From assembly GCA_947650285.1 (NCBI GenBank), contig CANTFL010001315.1, forward strand, positions 186,001 to 250,000: 64,000 bases of DNA, written 5' to 3'. Positions 1 through 9,800 of the stretch are shown here, piece by piece. Below the pieces are notes generated by a model that did not search any database, was not told where the DNA came from, and saw only the letters and a list, made by a program, of their open reading frames with translations. The stretch is from Hyaloperonospora brassicae (lineage: Eukaryota; Oomycota; Peronosporomycetes; Peronosporales; Peronosporaceae). Within the stretch, counting starts at the first letter, position 1, and each line of letters starts with the position of its first letter. Made by a program: the position numbers and the translations under genes.

Positions 1-760
1 CTGTTGCAAGTGGATCCAGGAGTTTGCGCGCGAGCCGCGGCTCTTCGGGCACCAAACTAGCCAGCAACTTGACGACTTTAATCAGCATCCAGTTGTTCGA
101 CGACGTCGTGAGCAGTCGAAAAAACTGGGGCGCGAGTCCCAAGTAGTTCTTGGGCTTCTTGTTCGCGAGCTCGCAAATGACATTGACGGCACACGAAACA
201 ACGGTAACATCCGGTTCTTCCATCCGCTCCTTGAGTCGATCAAACGAAAGCCGCAGCCCTTGTGGGTAGCGCAAGAACATCTTGTACAGCACGAGGGTCG
301 CTTTCTTCCGCACGTACGGCTTCGAAGAGCCCATCATGGCCAAGACATCCCCCAACAAGTCCCTCGCCAAGTCCGTGGTGACAATATTCGCCAGCACGTT
401 GATCGCCAGGCCCACGTCGTACTCGTTCAGACTGCCAAACTCCTTCTTCAGTAAGTTTGTGCACAACAGCACTACGTCCGTCGACTGCGTGAAGCTCTGG
501 CACGCGGCATTGTAGCCAATGCGTTTGTGGGCGAACCTCTCATAACTCATAACCTCCACAACGTGAAACGCCGCCCAGCACATGTCGTAGCCCAACATGT
601 GGAGGTACGTGAGCTTGCGCACGGCCTGCGCCTTGACGAACGGGTCCGTGCTGCGCAGCTCCGCCTTGATCTCCTGCATCGCCTGCGAGACGTAGTTGGT
701 CACATCGCCTTTGGTCGAGCGAATGCCCTTGACCAGGTCCTGCAAGTTCTTCTCAAACAT
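1..760 (-). CDS. AP3D1: AP-3 complex subunit delta, N-terminal part
   Basis: One open frame of 253 codons reads leftward from the ATG at 760 to the window edge, so the 3' part is missing. The N-terminus MFEKNLQDLVKGIR, the segment KAQAVRKLTYLHMLGYDM and the block WAAFHVVEVMSYERFAHKR are the conserved start of delta-adaptin, with helical adaptin/HEAT repeats following (YVRKKATLVLYKMFLRYP, then VVSCAVNVICELANKKPKN). Delta is one of the two large subunits of the AP-3 heterotetramer, which sorts cargo from endosome/TGN to lysosome- or vacuole-type compartments. The start is chosen because the family begins at exactly this Met. No intron interrupts the visible part. The next gene upstream, at 1295-1739, is read in the same direction and also serves membrane traffic. 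Family assignment is very secure; nothing can be said about the ear domain beyond the edge. Confidence 0.95.
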   Translation of the reverse strand, partial: MFEKNLQDLVKGIRSTKGDVTNYVSQAMQEIKAELRSTDPFVKAQAVRKLTYLHMLGYDMCWAAFHVVEVMSYERFAHKRIGYNAACQSFTQSTDVVLLCTNLLKKEFGSLNEYDVGLAINVLANIVTTDLARDLLGDVLAMMGSSKPYVRKKATLVLYKMFLRYPQGLRLSFDRLKERMEEPDVTVVSCAVNVICELANKKPKNYLGLAPQFFRLLTTSSNNWMLIKVVKLLASLVPEEPRLARKLLDPLAT

Positions 761-1294
761 AGCCGCCAAGTCGTTCGACGCCAGACGCGAATGGAAAGTC
801 CGACCCACGCAATGGCAGCCGCCCCCAAAACACCCACCGACCCACGAGCTGAGGGGGACATTCGAAATCGGACACGAAAGCTCGAACCCGGGTGGGTCGA
901 CGCAAGGGACTTGTTGTTTGTATGCGAAGTGGGCTGCGAGCTGAAATCTTTCAGCGGATCGATCGATGGTCACACGCAAGACCCATACTAGTGGTGATCG
1001 TGGTGGCAGTGGTAGTAGTAGTAGTAGTAGTAGTAGTAGCAGTAGTAGTAGTGGTAGTGGTAGTGGTGGTGGTGGTGGTGGTGGTAAATGTACTGCAATC
1101 ACTCTTTCGATAGCCATGTCGACGAGCGTGAGTGCTACGTGATATACGGACATGGAAGGGATAGGAAGTGCACAATGGTGAAGCACAACTCGATCGACAG
1201 TCGATTCTTGAATCAATAAACACGACGAGACTGCAGCTAGTGGAACGGAGGCATTTACTATTTGGATTCCATGCGTAGTGGTAATTGCGCTCAC
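761..1294. other. Intergenic spacer with no gene seen
   Basis: This spacer between the AP-3 delta start and the end of the Yos1-type gene should hold the AP-3 delta promoter. Apart from a trinucleotide repeat at 1014-1085, I see no coding exon on either strand. Confidence 0.6.
1014..1085. repeat. GTA/GTG trinucleotide microsatellite
   Basis: The plus strand reads as GTA repeats, one GCA interruption, then GTG repeats, about 24 triplets in all. The poly-Val and poly-Thr frames that cross it are artefacts of the repeat. It lies roughly 250 bp upstream of the AP-3 delta start codon, so length changes could alter promoter spacing, which is inference only. Confidence 0.95.
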
Positions 1295-1739
1295 TCAGCC
1301 CATGATCAACTCGAGTAGAATCATGACCGTGTTGATGGCCATCAGTGGAACTGCGTCAAGCAAGAGCACGAAGACAGGGGCAGGTCAGTAAACAACACGT
1401 CGCATGCACCGCACACTGCCCGACACTTGAAGATACTACAAAGGGACAGAGCGTTTTTCATACTGCCCATTGAGTCCACAGCAGACCGACCACGTACATC
1501 GCAAATACTGCACAGCGACAAGGAAGCCCACGATTTGGTTCTTGATCGTCATGCCTTGCGACGAGTCGACCTTGTGCCACCCATCTGCAAGCAGACAATG
1601 CGTTACCTCACACTACACCCGTCCGATGCGACGACCAATCCATGAACGTACGAGGACGCAGAAACCGCTTTTCATGCAGAATGCACACGGCATTTGTGAG
1701 CAAAAGACTCGTGAGCACAAAGTTCCAGAGCACGCCCAT
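1295..1739 (-). CDS. YOS1: Yos1/IER3IP1-type ER-Golgi membrane protein, three exons
   Basis: Exons on the minus strand are 1739-1652, 1584-1498 and 1350-1295, giving 76 residues. The introns (1651-1585, 67 bp; 1497-1351, 147 bp) both start GTAC and end CAG, and the reading phase holds across both. Exon 1 gives an N-terminal hydrophobic helix ending in AVCILHEKRFLRP, the Yos1 hallmark LHEERFL. Exon 2 supplies GWHKVDSSQGMTIKNQI, and exon 3 supplies PLMAINTVMILLELIMG, the second transmembrane helix and end of the family. Yos1/IER3IP1 proteins are about 80 residues and act with the Yip1-Yif1 complex in ER-to-Golgi transport. The gene is divergent from the glutaminyl cyclotransferase gene, with 165 bp between starts. 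The splice model is inferred from family alignment and was not tested against RNA. Confidence 0.9.
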
Positions 1740-1904
1740 GGCTGACGTAGGTACGCTGGTCCGAAAGACGAATAATAATAATAATGGATTGACCGTTGAC
1801 TGAAAAGACACGACCGACGTTAGTGAAAACTACCGGATTGGTCAAAATACTGCTCGCTCAACATTTTTCAGAGAGCGACATCTGCGCTGACTGCAAGTCA
1901 CGCG

Positions 1905-2921
1905 GTGGTGATGGCTCGTCCCCATGTGTCGAAACGTCCAAGTCGACAAGAGAAGACAGCTGCATCTGAGCAGGAGCAAACATGTGAGAGTAACGAGGCA
2001 GATAGGAGTGAAAAGAAAGCTGGAACGATGCGGTCTCTCCTCGTGCGTTGTGGCGTAGGTATCGTCGTTGTGCTTCTAGGGGTGCTGCTGAGACCGACGC
2101 AGCCGCAAGATTTAGCCCCGACGGTCGTTCGTGACGCAAACTCTGGAGAGCAAACGAGAGCGAAATCTCTTTCCACGGTCGAGTTCCTGGCCAAGTACCC
2201 GCACGATGCCCTGGCGTTCACTCAAGGTTTTACGGTTGTCAATCGAGACGCTGAGAAGCTCTTTATCGAGTCGACGGGACTCTATGGCGAGTCGAGTTTG
2301 CGTCATGTTGACATTGAGAGCGGGAGAGTGCTGAAGCAGTATGATTTGCCGAACGAGCTCTTTGGAGAGGGCGTGACGATCGGTCCAAATGATGAGTTGA
2401 TTTTGCTCACGTGGAAGAGCAAGTCTGGTTTTGTGTTTGACCTGGACGAGATTGTAGATACAAAGAGGGGCAGTGCTGCGTTGAAGAGCGAGTTCTCTTT
2501 CGATACTACTACTGGCGAGGGCTGGGGCATCACTTTTGACGGCAAAGATCTCGTTGTCTCGGACGGGTCGTCCATCGTGATGTTCTGGAACCCGTCAACG
2601 AAGGAAGAAGTACGGCGCATTGAGGTCACGATCGACAATGGCAAACAGAAGGTTTCTCGTGTCAATGAGCTGGAGGCCGCTAAGGGGTTTATATACGCAA
2701 ATGTCTGGTACCAGCCGTACATCCTAAAGATCGACCCAGATACCGGCGCGGTCGTCACCATGTTCGACTTGTCGGAACTCGTTCAAGACGCCGGAGCCGA
2801 CGTGGCATTCGGAGAGGTTCTCAACGGCATAGCCTACGACGACGCAGAAGACGTTTTCTACATCACGGGCAAGCTCTGGAACTCCGTGTACAAGGTCCGT
2901 CTTGTCGACCCGGTGCAGTAA
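1905..2921 (+). CDS. Glutaminyl-peptide cyclotransferase, membrane-anchored or secreted
   Basis: The intronless frame codes for 338 residues. Residues from about 85 onward form a glutamine cyclotransferase beta-propeller of the plant/bacterial type: YPHDALAFTQGFTV, LFIESTGLYGESSLRHVD, LFGEGVTIGPNDELILLTW, EGWGITFDGKDLVVSDGSS, RVNELEAAKGFIYANVW and FGEVLNGIAYDD are family landmarks. Such enzymes convert N-terminal glutamine of peptides to pyroglutamate in the secretory pathway. A hydrophobic stretch (RCGVGIVVVLLGVLL) lies near residues 47-61. With the first Met it would be a type II anchor; with the internal Met42 at 2028 it would be a cleavable or uncleaved signal sequence. The first Met is used here because the frame is open, but Met42 is a real alternative. 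Family assignment is secure. Confidence 0.92.
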   Translation: MVMARPHVSKRPSRQEKTAASEQEQTCESNEADRSEKKAGTMRSLLVRCGVGIVVVLLGVLLRPTQPQDLAPTVVRDANSGEQTRAKSLSTVEFLAKYPHDALAFTQGFTVVNRDAEKLFIESTGLYGESSLRHVDIESGRVLKQYDLPNELFGEGVTIGPNDELILLTWKSKSGFVFDLDEIVDTKRGSAALKSEFSFDTTTGEGWGITFDGKDLVVSDGSSIVMFWNPSTKEEVRRIEVTIDNGKQKVSRVNELEAAKGFIYANVWYQPYILKIDPDTGAVVTMFDLSELVQDAGADVAFGEVLNGIAYDDAEDVFYITGKLWNSVYKVRLVDPVQ

Positions 2922-3101
2922 AAGGTTGCCAAAGCACCAGTACGCTGTGCTACGGAGCTCTCTAGCGCTATTGCATAGACGACGGCGGTACCTCATGCCC
3001 AACAAACTCTCTTGTGTGTGCAAGGTGTACAAACGTTTTGCTTTGAATATCATTACTCGCCGCGCATTGTTGCTCCCTACTACGTCTGTTTCGGTGCTCT
3101 G
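2922..3101. other. Convergent intergenic spacer
   Basis: About 180 bp separate the stop codons of the cyclotransferase and LSM7 genes. It must contain both 3' ends; no other coding or structural signal is visible. Confidence 0.5.
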
Positions 3102-3416
3102 TTAGCCTTCTTGCTGCAGGAAGGGGTTGGGGATCTCCGTCGTGCCTTCCATTGGAGACACGAGCATCACTGACGTGCCTCTGCACACCACAAGTCCGAC
3201 TTGGCGGGTCTCGTCCGTGATCCGGTACTCGTCGCTCGGGTCGCGCACGAACTCGATGCAGTCGTCGAGCACGAGGTTCACGAGCTGGTCATAGCCTTTG
3301 AGCGTACCCGTGACTTCGCGGCCGCCGTGGAACTTGACGCGCACCTCCTGGTCGATGTACTTGGCCAAGTCCAGGATCGGATCCTTCCGATTACCGCCGC
3401 CGTTTGCTGCCGCCAT
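3102..3416 (-). CDS. LSM7: U6 snRNA-associated Sm-like protein LSm7
   Basis: The frame gives 104 residues from the ATG at 3416. The Sm1 motif is seen as PILDLAKYIDQEVRVKFHGGREVTGTLKGYDQ with LVNLVLDDCIE, and the Sm2 motif as GLVVCRGTSVMLVSP, ending in the LSm7-like tail. LSm7 is a subunit of the LSm2-8 ring on U6 snRNA in the nucleus and of the LSm1-7 decapping ring in the cytoplasm. The frame stays open 34 codons further upstream, but that extension has no Sm character, and MAAANGGGNRKDP matches the usual short N-terminus and family length. The COMMD2-type gene starts only about 94 bp away on the other strand, so a shared promoter is likely. Confidence 0.95.
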   Translation of the reverse strand: MAAANGGGNRKDPILDLAKYIDQEVRVKFHGGREVTGTLKGYDQLVNLVLDDCIEFVRDPSDEYRITDETRQVGLVVCRGTSVMLVSPMEGTTEIPNPFLQQEG

Positions 3417-3510
3417 GATGATGAATAGAAGGATCAAGTGCGTGAGTGATTGGCTGAAACTTTTATGCGTCTCAGACCGCATCAGTCGATGGCAATCTAC
3501 TTTTCGGATC

Positions 3511-4545
3511 ATGGGCAAAAGCTTTGCAGTGGACGAGCGCGTGGTGGAAGCTGTTGGCCAGACCAGAGCACTCTCAGTTGCGAGTAGGTCTTATTGCGAT
3601 TGGGAATATGTGGTGCTGGTGATGATGCGTATTGCGTGGACTATGGGAAGCAGACCTTGAGACCGCGGGCAGACTAGCGGTTCAGCTACTCACCTCGGAC
3701 AACCCGAGCAAGCAAATACGAAAGCGCACAGCATGTAGGTACGAGCGGTACTGTGCCGTACGTGCCGTCGTTGACACCACCTTGTACGATACGACGTGTG
3801 ACAATTGAGACACTGTTGGAATGCGGTGAGTTGATTCTGCAGCGAGGACTGGATGGGAGTGCGAGCAGATGGAGCACGCAGTCATCGCGCTCGCCAAGAT
3901 ATTCATGGACGGTGCAAAGGTCCGTGGTCTGTGTCGGTCTCTGCTGCATAGATGCAAGCCTATTGGTGGCCGACACGTGTGGTTGTTGGTATGCACAGGC
4001 CAAATTGTCTGGGCACGCCTTCCGATCGGTTGTAGCAGGGATGTCGCTACCGGAGCAGCATGTCGATGTGTTGGTGCAAGTATGTGCTTGTTCTATCATG
4101 ACCAACTAACTGTAACGTCGGCATCTTGGCCTGACCAGTTTATTCCGTTTCCAGCTATTTGATGCACACAGGATCGACATTCGACAGTGCGTCTCGAAGG
4201 ATACGGGCACATGCGTTCCACAATATCGGAACTTGGAGTGGCGCATCGATCTGGAGGTAAAGCTCTGTGCGATGCGTTCGATATCAACGTCGCGACACTG
4301 ACCCTTTACGTTGCAATGTAATTCAATAGCTTGGTACACGCTTCTGCCGCAACAGTCCGAAGCCCATTGTGACTTTTCGGCTCGACACTGCCAGTCAAAA
4401 ACAAAGCGCTACCCTACCGCAGATTCAAACTACGTGTCTTCGCGTCGACTACGACGGTCTCAAACTGATGCAGCGTCAGCTAGAAGCTGCATTGAATGAG
4501 ATTGACTCTGTTCACTGCAGTCGCATTCAGCGGTACATGCAATGA
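3511..4545 (+). CDS. COMMD2: COMM domain-containing protein, COMMD2-like, multi-exon
   Basis: Four downstream exons are well supported: about 3843-3919, 3999-4079, 4155-4256 and 4330-4545, joined by GT-AG introns of 73-79 bp that keep frame. They encode a helical N-domain (EQMEHAVIALAKIFMDGAK, then FRSVVAGMSLPEQHVDVLVQ) and the COMM domain: NLEWRIDLE at the end of one exon, then KPIVTFRLDTASQKQ and LMQRQLEAALNEIDSVHCSR in the last exon. The order and spacing match COMMD2 best, one of ten COMMD subunits of the Commander endosomal recycling complex. The 5' end is not settled: the ATG at 3511 starts a plausible first exon (VDERVVEAVGQ) with a GTAGG donor at 3584, but I could not phase the exon(s) between 3584 and 3842. 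The stop lies 38 bp from the convergent orphan gene. Confidence 0.82.
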
Positions 4546-4583
4546 GTGACCAACAATGAGGAACGGTCGGCCGTCCGTTAACA

Positions 4584-4959
4584 TTACTTTGCTCTTGCTC
4601 GGTCGGCCAGATGCTGCTCTTTTGTCTTGGCGAACGCCGTGATCTGGTCCAGCTGCTGCTGGGACTCGTCGGACTTGTCGCGCGTTTGTAGCAGCAACTC
4701 GGCAAACTTGGCCTGTTTCTTCTTTCGAGCCTCCAGGTCGGGTTTCATCGTCGCTTCCTGCTCGTCCGAAACAACAGAGCACCGCGCGGTTAGGCATTAA
4801 CGCAAACCACGAGCTCTGTTCGTTGCAAGCTCGGTCAATACCACGGACCACTTCCAAACGGATCTCGTCAGTTGACTTTGGGTCCCAGTAGATATAGCCC
4901 AGCGCGCTCGCGACCCCAAACCGCAGTGTGTAGTCGAGCATCATCTTTGGCACCTTCAT
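4584..4959 (-). CDS. Small orphan protein, two exons, 94 residues
   Basis: I do not recognise this protein. Exon 1 runs 4959-4849 and exon 2 4757-4584, with a 91-bp intron read as GTCC...CAG. Without splicing, exon 2 is out of frame. Exon 1 encodes a short amphipathic or weakly hydrophobic segment (MMLDYTLRFGVASALGYIYW). Exon 2 encodes a charged helix, likely coiled coil, beginning MKPDLEARKKKQAKFAELL and ending in DRARAK. The gene shares an 84-bp divergent promoter with gatC and is convergent with the COMMD2-like gene 38 bp away, so it sits where a real gene is expected. The pattern of a short N-terminal hydrophobic segment plus a charged helix would fit a small mitochondrial inner-membrane or assembly protein, but that is a guess. 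The donor could also lie 3 bases earlier. Confidence 0.65.
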
Positions 4960-5043
4960 GACCGACCACGACGACCAAATGTTTTGTGTGCGAACTTTAG
5001 ACGAACCTACTGCCGCGCACAAACTTGGACACACACGAGCGTC

Positions 5044-5728
5044 ATGCACCAGCGCTACTGTATGGTTCGACGAGCTGTGCAGGCGCCCAGAAGAAGCTCT
5101 GCTCGACGCTGGAGCGATTCGGCGGCGCCCGCAGTATTACCAGAGGGCCTTCACGAGATTGACAGCGTTCCGCGCACGCCGTCCTGGTCACTCACGGAGC
5201 TCCACCAAAAGGGAGCGGTGCCCGATGCAGCCAATGTCGTGCTGACGGCAGCAAAGGTGCGATCTGCAGTACGTTTTGGCTCGTTGCGGCTGCGAACTAA
5301 GTTGTGTGTGTGTGTATGTTGATAACTACTGTTTTGTTCGATAGCTGCGAGAGCTAGCGGAGTTGTGCCATCTACACCTGGACGACGAGAAGCTCCCGGG
5401 ACTGCTCAAGGACGTAGAGGCCATCATTCAGTGCACAAAGACCATTCAGGCCATGACGATCAGTGAGAACATCAATGACGTGTACACCACAAGCGACTTT
5501 GACGCTGGTAGGTACCGCCGACTCTGTGTGATACGTGGCACGTTGGTACACCTGACGTACTTGCCGATGTTTTGCGCTGAACTGCGTTTCGTGCACTGCT
5601 GCTCAGATACTGTGGCTCCTCTTCGAGACGACGTCGTCACAGCAGGAGATTGTGCCGATAAGATCTTGGCAAACGCTGCAGAAACGTCCGGCTACTACTT
5701 CAAGGTGCCCAAGGTGCTGCGAGACTAA
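5044..5728 (+). CDS. GATC: Glutamyl-tRNA(Gln) amidotransferase subunit C, mitochondrial, three exons
   Basis: Exons 5044-5256, 5345-5507 and 5607-5728 give 165 residues; introns are 88 and 99 bp, and the second has a GTAGGT donor and CTCAG acceptor. Exon 1 encodes an arginine-rich leader (MVRRAVQAPRRSSARRW) typical of mitochondrial import. Exon 2 has the GatC core: LRELAELCHLHLDDEKLPGL and the following helix with TKTIQAM. Exon 3 has PLRDDVVTAGDCADKIL and ends ETSGYYFKVPKVLRD, the conserved FxVPKV end of GatC. GatC stabilises the GatA-GatB heterodimer of GatCAB, which converts Glu-tRNA(Gln) to Gln-tRNA(Gln) in organelles. The gene diverges from the 94-residue orphan (84 bp between ATGs). Confidence is high because phase and family landmarks agree across both introns. 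Confidence 0.92.
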
Positions 5729-5872
5729 ATCATATACGACAGCAACAAGATGGAGAGAGAGGAAAAAGTGGCTTTGTTTGGGGCAGAATGAACTGTCAAG
5801 GTGCACCAACTGAAAGCATTAGGCCTCACTTTCCCGCATGTTTTGTCCAGCACATGTACACCAGAGACGAAA

Positions 5873-6591
5873 TCATCCGTCCGCCTTGAAGACGTTGGCC
5901 TTGGCCAAGCACTCTTCCAAATCTGCGCACATTGCAACCCGAACCATTGCATACCGTCAGAACGAGCCCCTCAATCGACCCAACGCACGTCATCAAAGCG
6001 CTACCACCTACCTTCCACCTTCATGTCGAGTCCGTTGAGCTTGCGGATCCCCAGGACCTGATTCTGCAGCGCGCCTTTATGGTACATGAACAGAGTGGGG
6101 CAATTCCGCGATGGCCAGTTCTCAATGCAAGCTTGCGCCTGAATGCTCACGAACTTGACCGCACAGTGCCGCTTGGCCACTTCCCGTAGCACGTGGTCCA
6201 TGACCTTGCACTCTTCAAGCGCATCGTCCCAGAGGTAGGCAATAACCCAATGGTCACTGCTTCCGTCCGTCACTTCCTTGGTCCACTCGTCCTTGGCAAT
6301 CGGCTGAACATCACCAAACTTGTTACGTGCCGCTTGTTCCTTCATCTCTTGGATGCGACGCTCGCGAATACGCGCCAGCACTGCGTCGTCATCGTAATCA
6401 TCCTCCAGTTCGTCCAACTCGTCCAGCGTCGCATGCTCTCGAGTGTCTTCCTGCTCGTCGTCGTCGTCGTCCTGTTGCTCCTCGTCAGGTACCTTTGTCT
6501 TGGGTGCAAGGATACCCTTCTTCACTAGGATATCTTCCCACTCGGTCGTCTCGCCCGTAGGCGCGTAAGATACGTTGCCGCGGTCGCCCAT
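5873..6591 (-). CDS. PDCL3: Phosducin-like protein 3, two exons
   Basis: Exon 1 is 6591-6012 and exon 2 is 5922-5873, separated by an 89-bp intron (GTAGGTGG donor, GCGCAG acceptor). The product has 209 residues. Visible are the N-terminal TEWEDILVKKGILAP motif, an acidic run at about residues 38-60, RIREMRxxE-type helix RIRERRIQEMKEQAARNKFG, and a thioredoxin-like domain (HWVIAYLWDDALEECKVMDH, KFVSIQAQACIENWP, NCPTLFMYHKG, LGIRKLNGLDM). The second exon restores DLEECLAKANVF at the C-terminus; unspliced, the frame ends early in VEGRW. PDCL3 proteins are cytosolic co-chaperones of the CCT/TRiC chaperonin in actin and tubulin folding. The divergent neighbour is the Ctf4 gene (217 bp between starts). 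Confidence 0.93.
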
Positions 6592-6808
6592 AATGTCGAC
6601 GGATTGTCGACGGAGACTGGCTCACTGCCGAGAAAAGTGGCACGTAATAAGGACCCACCGAGTCACGCTGAATTAGGGGCTCGAAGAGGCTCGTTTTTCG
6701 ACCCTGATTTGGACCACGCGATGACACGTTTTTCCGAGTCCGCCACCAATCGCGAGCATGTCGTCTTTCATTGGTCAGTCAGTTCGATCGTAACGTACGA
6801 GAGAGAAC
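6592..6808. promoter_or_regulatory. Shared divergent promoter of PDCL3 and Ctf4 genes
   Basis: The 217 bp between two start codons facing away from each other must carry both 5' UTRs and promoters. Short frames through it are not gene-like. I do not see an unambiguous TATA box; the exact initiation sites cannot be read from sequence alone. Confidence 0.5.
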
Positions 6809-9800
6809 ATGGAGACAATGCAGGAGATGGCGGTGAACGTGAATGGCAAAGGAGCCATGCAGCTAGTGACGACCCTCCAGCCCATGAAAGACGGACAAGT
6901 CCCTGCAGGTCGAGACGTGGTCTTTACTAGCGGAGAGGATGGCGTCTTGTTCGTGACGGACCTGACGACCGAGAGCTCCGTGTATCAGGTTGAAGTGTGC
7001 GATGGGTTCATCCCGTCTTTCGTTGTGACGCCGGAGCAGAGCCACGTGCTCATTGCATCGGATGATGACTGCAACGTCGCATCCTATAGTCTCCCACCGG
7101 ATTGCCAGCTGGACGCACTGCTGCGTCGCTCGACGGTCTCGATTCGCCAAGTCACGTGCTCGTCCACGTTGGTCGCCATTGTCGACGACGAGCCCGTCGT
7201 GCGCGTGCTACTACGCAGTAACACAGAGCAAGTGATCCTGGCCGAGGGTTGTACCGGTGCCATCAAGAGCGTGGCACTTGATCCACAGGAGAAGTACCTC
7301 TGTGCCAGCAGCGAGGACGCCACAGTGCGAGTTTTTGCAATAAATGTACCAAATCAGCAAGCAATAGTGGCCAAGATTTTCAAGATCAAGCATGGCAACA
7401 TACGGAATGATGACTTGCTGCTACGGTGTGCCTGGCAGCCGGGAGAGGCGGGCAAGTTGCTGGCCGTGCCAATGGATAAGGGCATTGTTGAGCTTTTTGA
7501 AAAAGACACGTGGGTGTCTAAGATCAGACTGATGCTGCCGATCGGCAAGAGCATCGCTGCTGATGTGGATATCCTGGCTTTCTCGCCAAACGGTCGGTAT
7601 CTGGCTGCGGCTACGTGTGCAAAGGAGGTGTTTGTTTGGGAGCTGGAAACGCAGACAGTTTTACGCTCGTTTAAGATCGACTACCAAGCTTTGGGTGTCC
7701 AATTCGCAAATAAGAGCAATGCTTTAGTAGTGTATCACATTGGCGGCAAGCTGGCTTTCGTCAAAGATGTGATCTCGTCGGGACACACTCCACCTCAGCA
7801 TATGGCCGAACAATCCTTCGCTGCAAGTGCGAGCCCATTAGAAAAGGGTTCGAAGCAAAAAGAGAAGAAGTGCGAAGCATCAGCATTTGTGAGTGGCGAA
7901 GCTGAGGTGGATGGAAAGCTTGATGTTGACGACGAAGAGGACATGGGCTTCGACGATGACAACGAAGCACGAGTAGAAGCCATTAAGGCTAGCTTTGGTT
8001 TCGGCTCAGCCGCAAAGACCATGATCGGCGACCACGTCAAACACGATGACGACTTGCTGTCGACTGACCCCAGTACAAAGTCGTTTGACCAGGGACTTTC
8101 TCCTTTGCGAACAGTCACAGAACCTTTCCAGCCCGGTAGCGTCAAGAATGCCAGCGAGCGTGGCAGCACTGCTACCACGTTACTGGCGTGGACTCCAGAA
8201 GGTGAGATTGAGGTGATCGGAGGAGCCAGTATGAGTGAGCACCTGGTCAAGGTGGAGTTTGCCGACAAGTCTCGTCGAGGATTCAAATTTAACGACAACT
8301 ACATGTTTTCGTTAGCATTCCTGGGTGATTATGGCGCTATTTTTGCCGCCCCGCGACGTGCTCGCGAAGACTGGGAAGACGTCGATGCAGATACCGACGA
8401 AAGCAACATTGTCAGCAGCTTAGTTTTCTACCGCCCGTTCGAGTCTTGGGCAAGCAACAGCTCGTGGCACAAGACATTGCCGGAGGGCGAAGATGCTGAG
8501 TGCGTTGCTGCAGGTCGTGAATATTGTGCAGTGGCTACCTCGCTGCATACCTTACGAATCTATACATCAAGTGGCCTCGACTATGCGCTGCTGCGACTAC
8601 CTGGTCGTATCGTGACAATGACCGCAAAAGAGTCACTCTTGGCCGTGGTGTACCAGGGGTTGTATGGACAAATGCTCTATCAGCTCTTTTGTATAGCGGT
8701 GGACTCGTCACGCAATCGCGTTACGCTACTCTCGAAGGGTGAGTTACCTATGACACCGCCACCTCGGGATGTATTTGCGTCACGCAGAGAGAACGACATG
8801 ATAAGCGAAAACGTGTCGAACTGGGCGAAGCTTACATGGCTTGGGTTCGACGATCGCCAGATTCTCTACGCAGTGGACTCGTTCTCATGCATTCAGGCGT
8901 TGTCACCCAGCTTAGGATGGAATTGGTTTCCTATCGGCTGCGTGAGCAACGCACTGCAAAAGAAGCCCAAAGATCGTCACGGCATCTTTGCGCTTGGTGT
9001 GGTCAATGACTCGTTGCTTTACTTTCCGCTGGAAAAGGGTGCCCGAGCTCCTAAGCTCCGCGGCAGTCATCGTCCGGTGCCCGGTATGTTTCCACTACGC
9101 GCGGCGTCTTTTCCGACAACGTCAAAGCAGAACGATGACGGCGCGAACGGCCAAATGTGGCAGAACGTGAGGCTATGCGGACTGGAGTCGATCGGGAGCG
9201 AAGTGAACGCGGATAAGCATGTCGCGGACCAGGTGATTCGCGAACAGGCGGAAATGGACAAGGCGCTCATCTTGATGATGAAGACGGCTTGCACAAATGA
9301 CGAGCCTGCACGCGTGCTCGACTTGGCGAAGTGTCTGCATCTGGAAAAATCTCACCAGATTGCACAGAAGCTCGCTGTTCACTTCTCTTTGCGCCAGCTG
9401 CAAACGCAACTCTACGAGCTATACCGCTTAAAATTTGAGGAACCTCAGCGTTTTGACCAGACGTCAAGGACACAAGCTTCTTTTCAGCCTCCTAGACAAC
9501 CCGTGCCGTACCAAGTAAGCCAAGATGAAGAGATACCCGAGCCACGAGACGTGGATCCTCTCTGCCGTGCGCGCAGTTTACTGTCTCGACCGCTGTCCAA
9601 GCCTTCTCGTGATGAGCAGTGCGATACAGAAGGTACCTCTGTTGAGAAGGCCCACGAGCCGAAGTCTTCAGCGTTACCGAGAGCTGCGTCAACGAAGGAA
9701 AGTGCACGCGTGGAACGATCGGTGGCCCCAGCAAATCCGTTCTTGAGAAAAACGGGTGGTTCTTCAGCACCATCGCCTTCTGGAAGTATGGGAGACAAAA

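Noticed and set aside
892..1223. Frames with runs of valine or threonine
   Set aside because: They are translations of the GTA/GTG microsatellite and have no other protein character.
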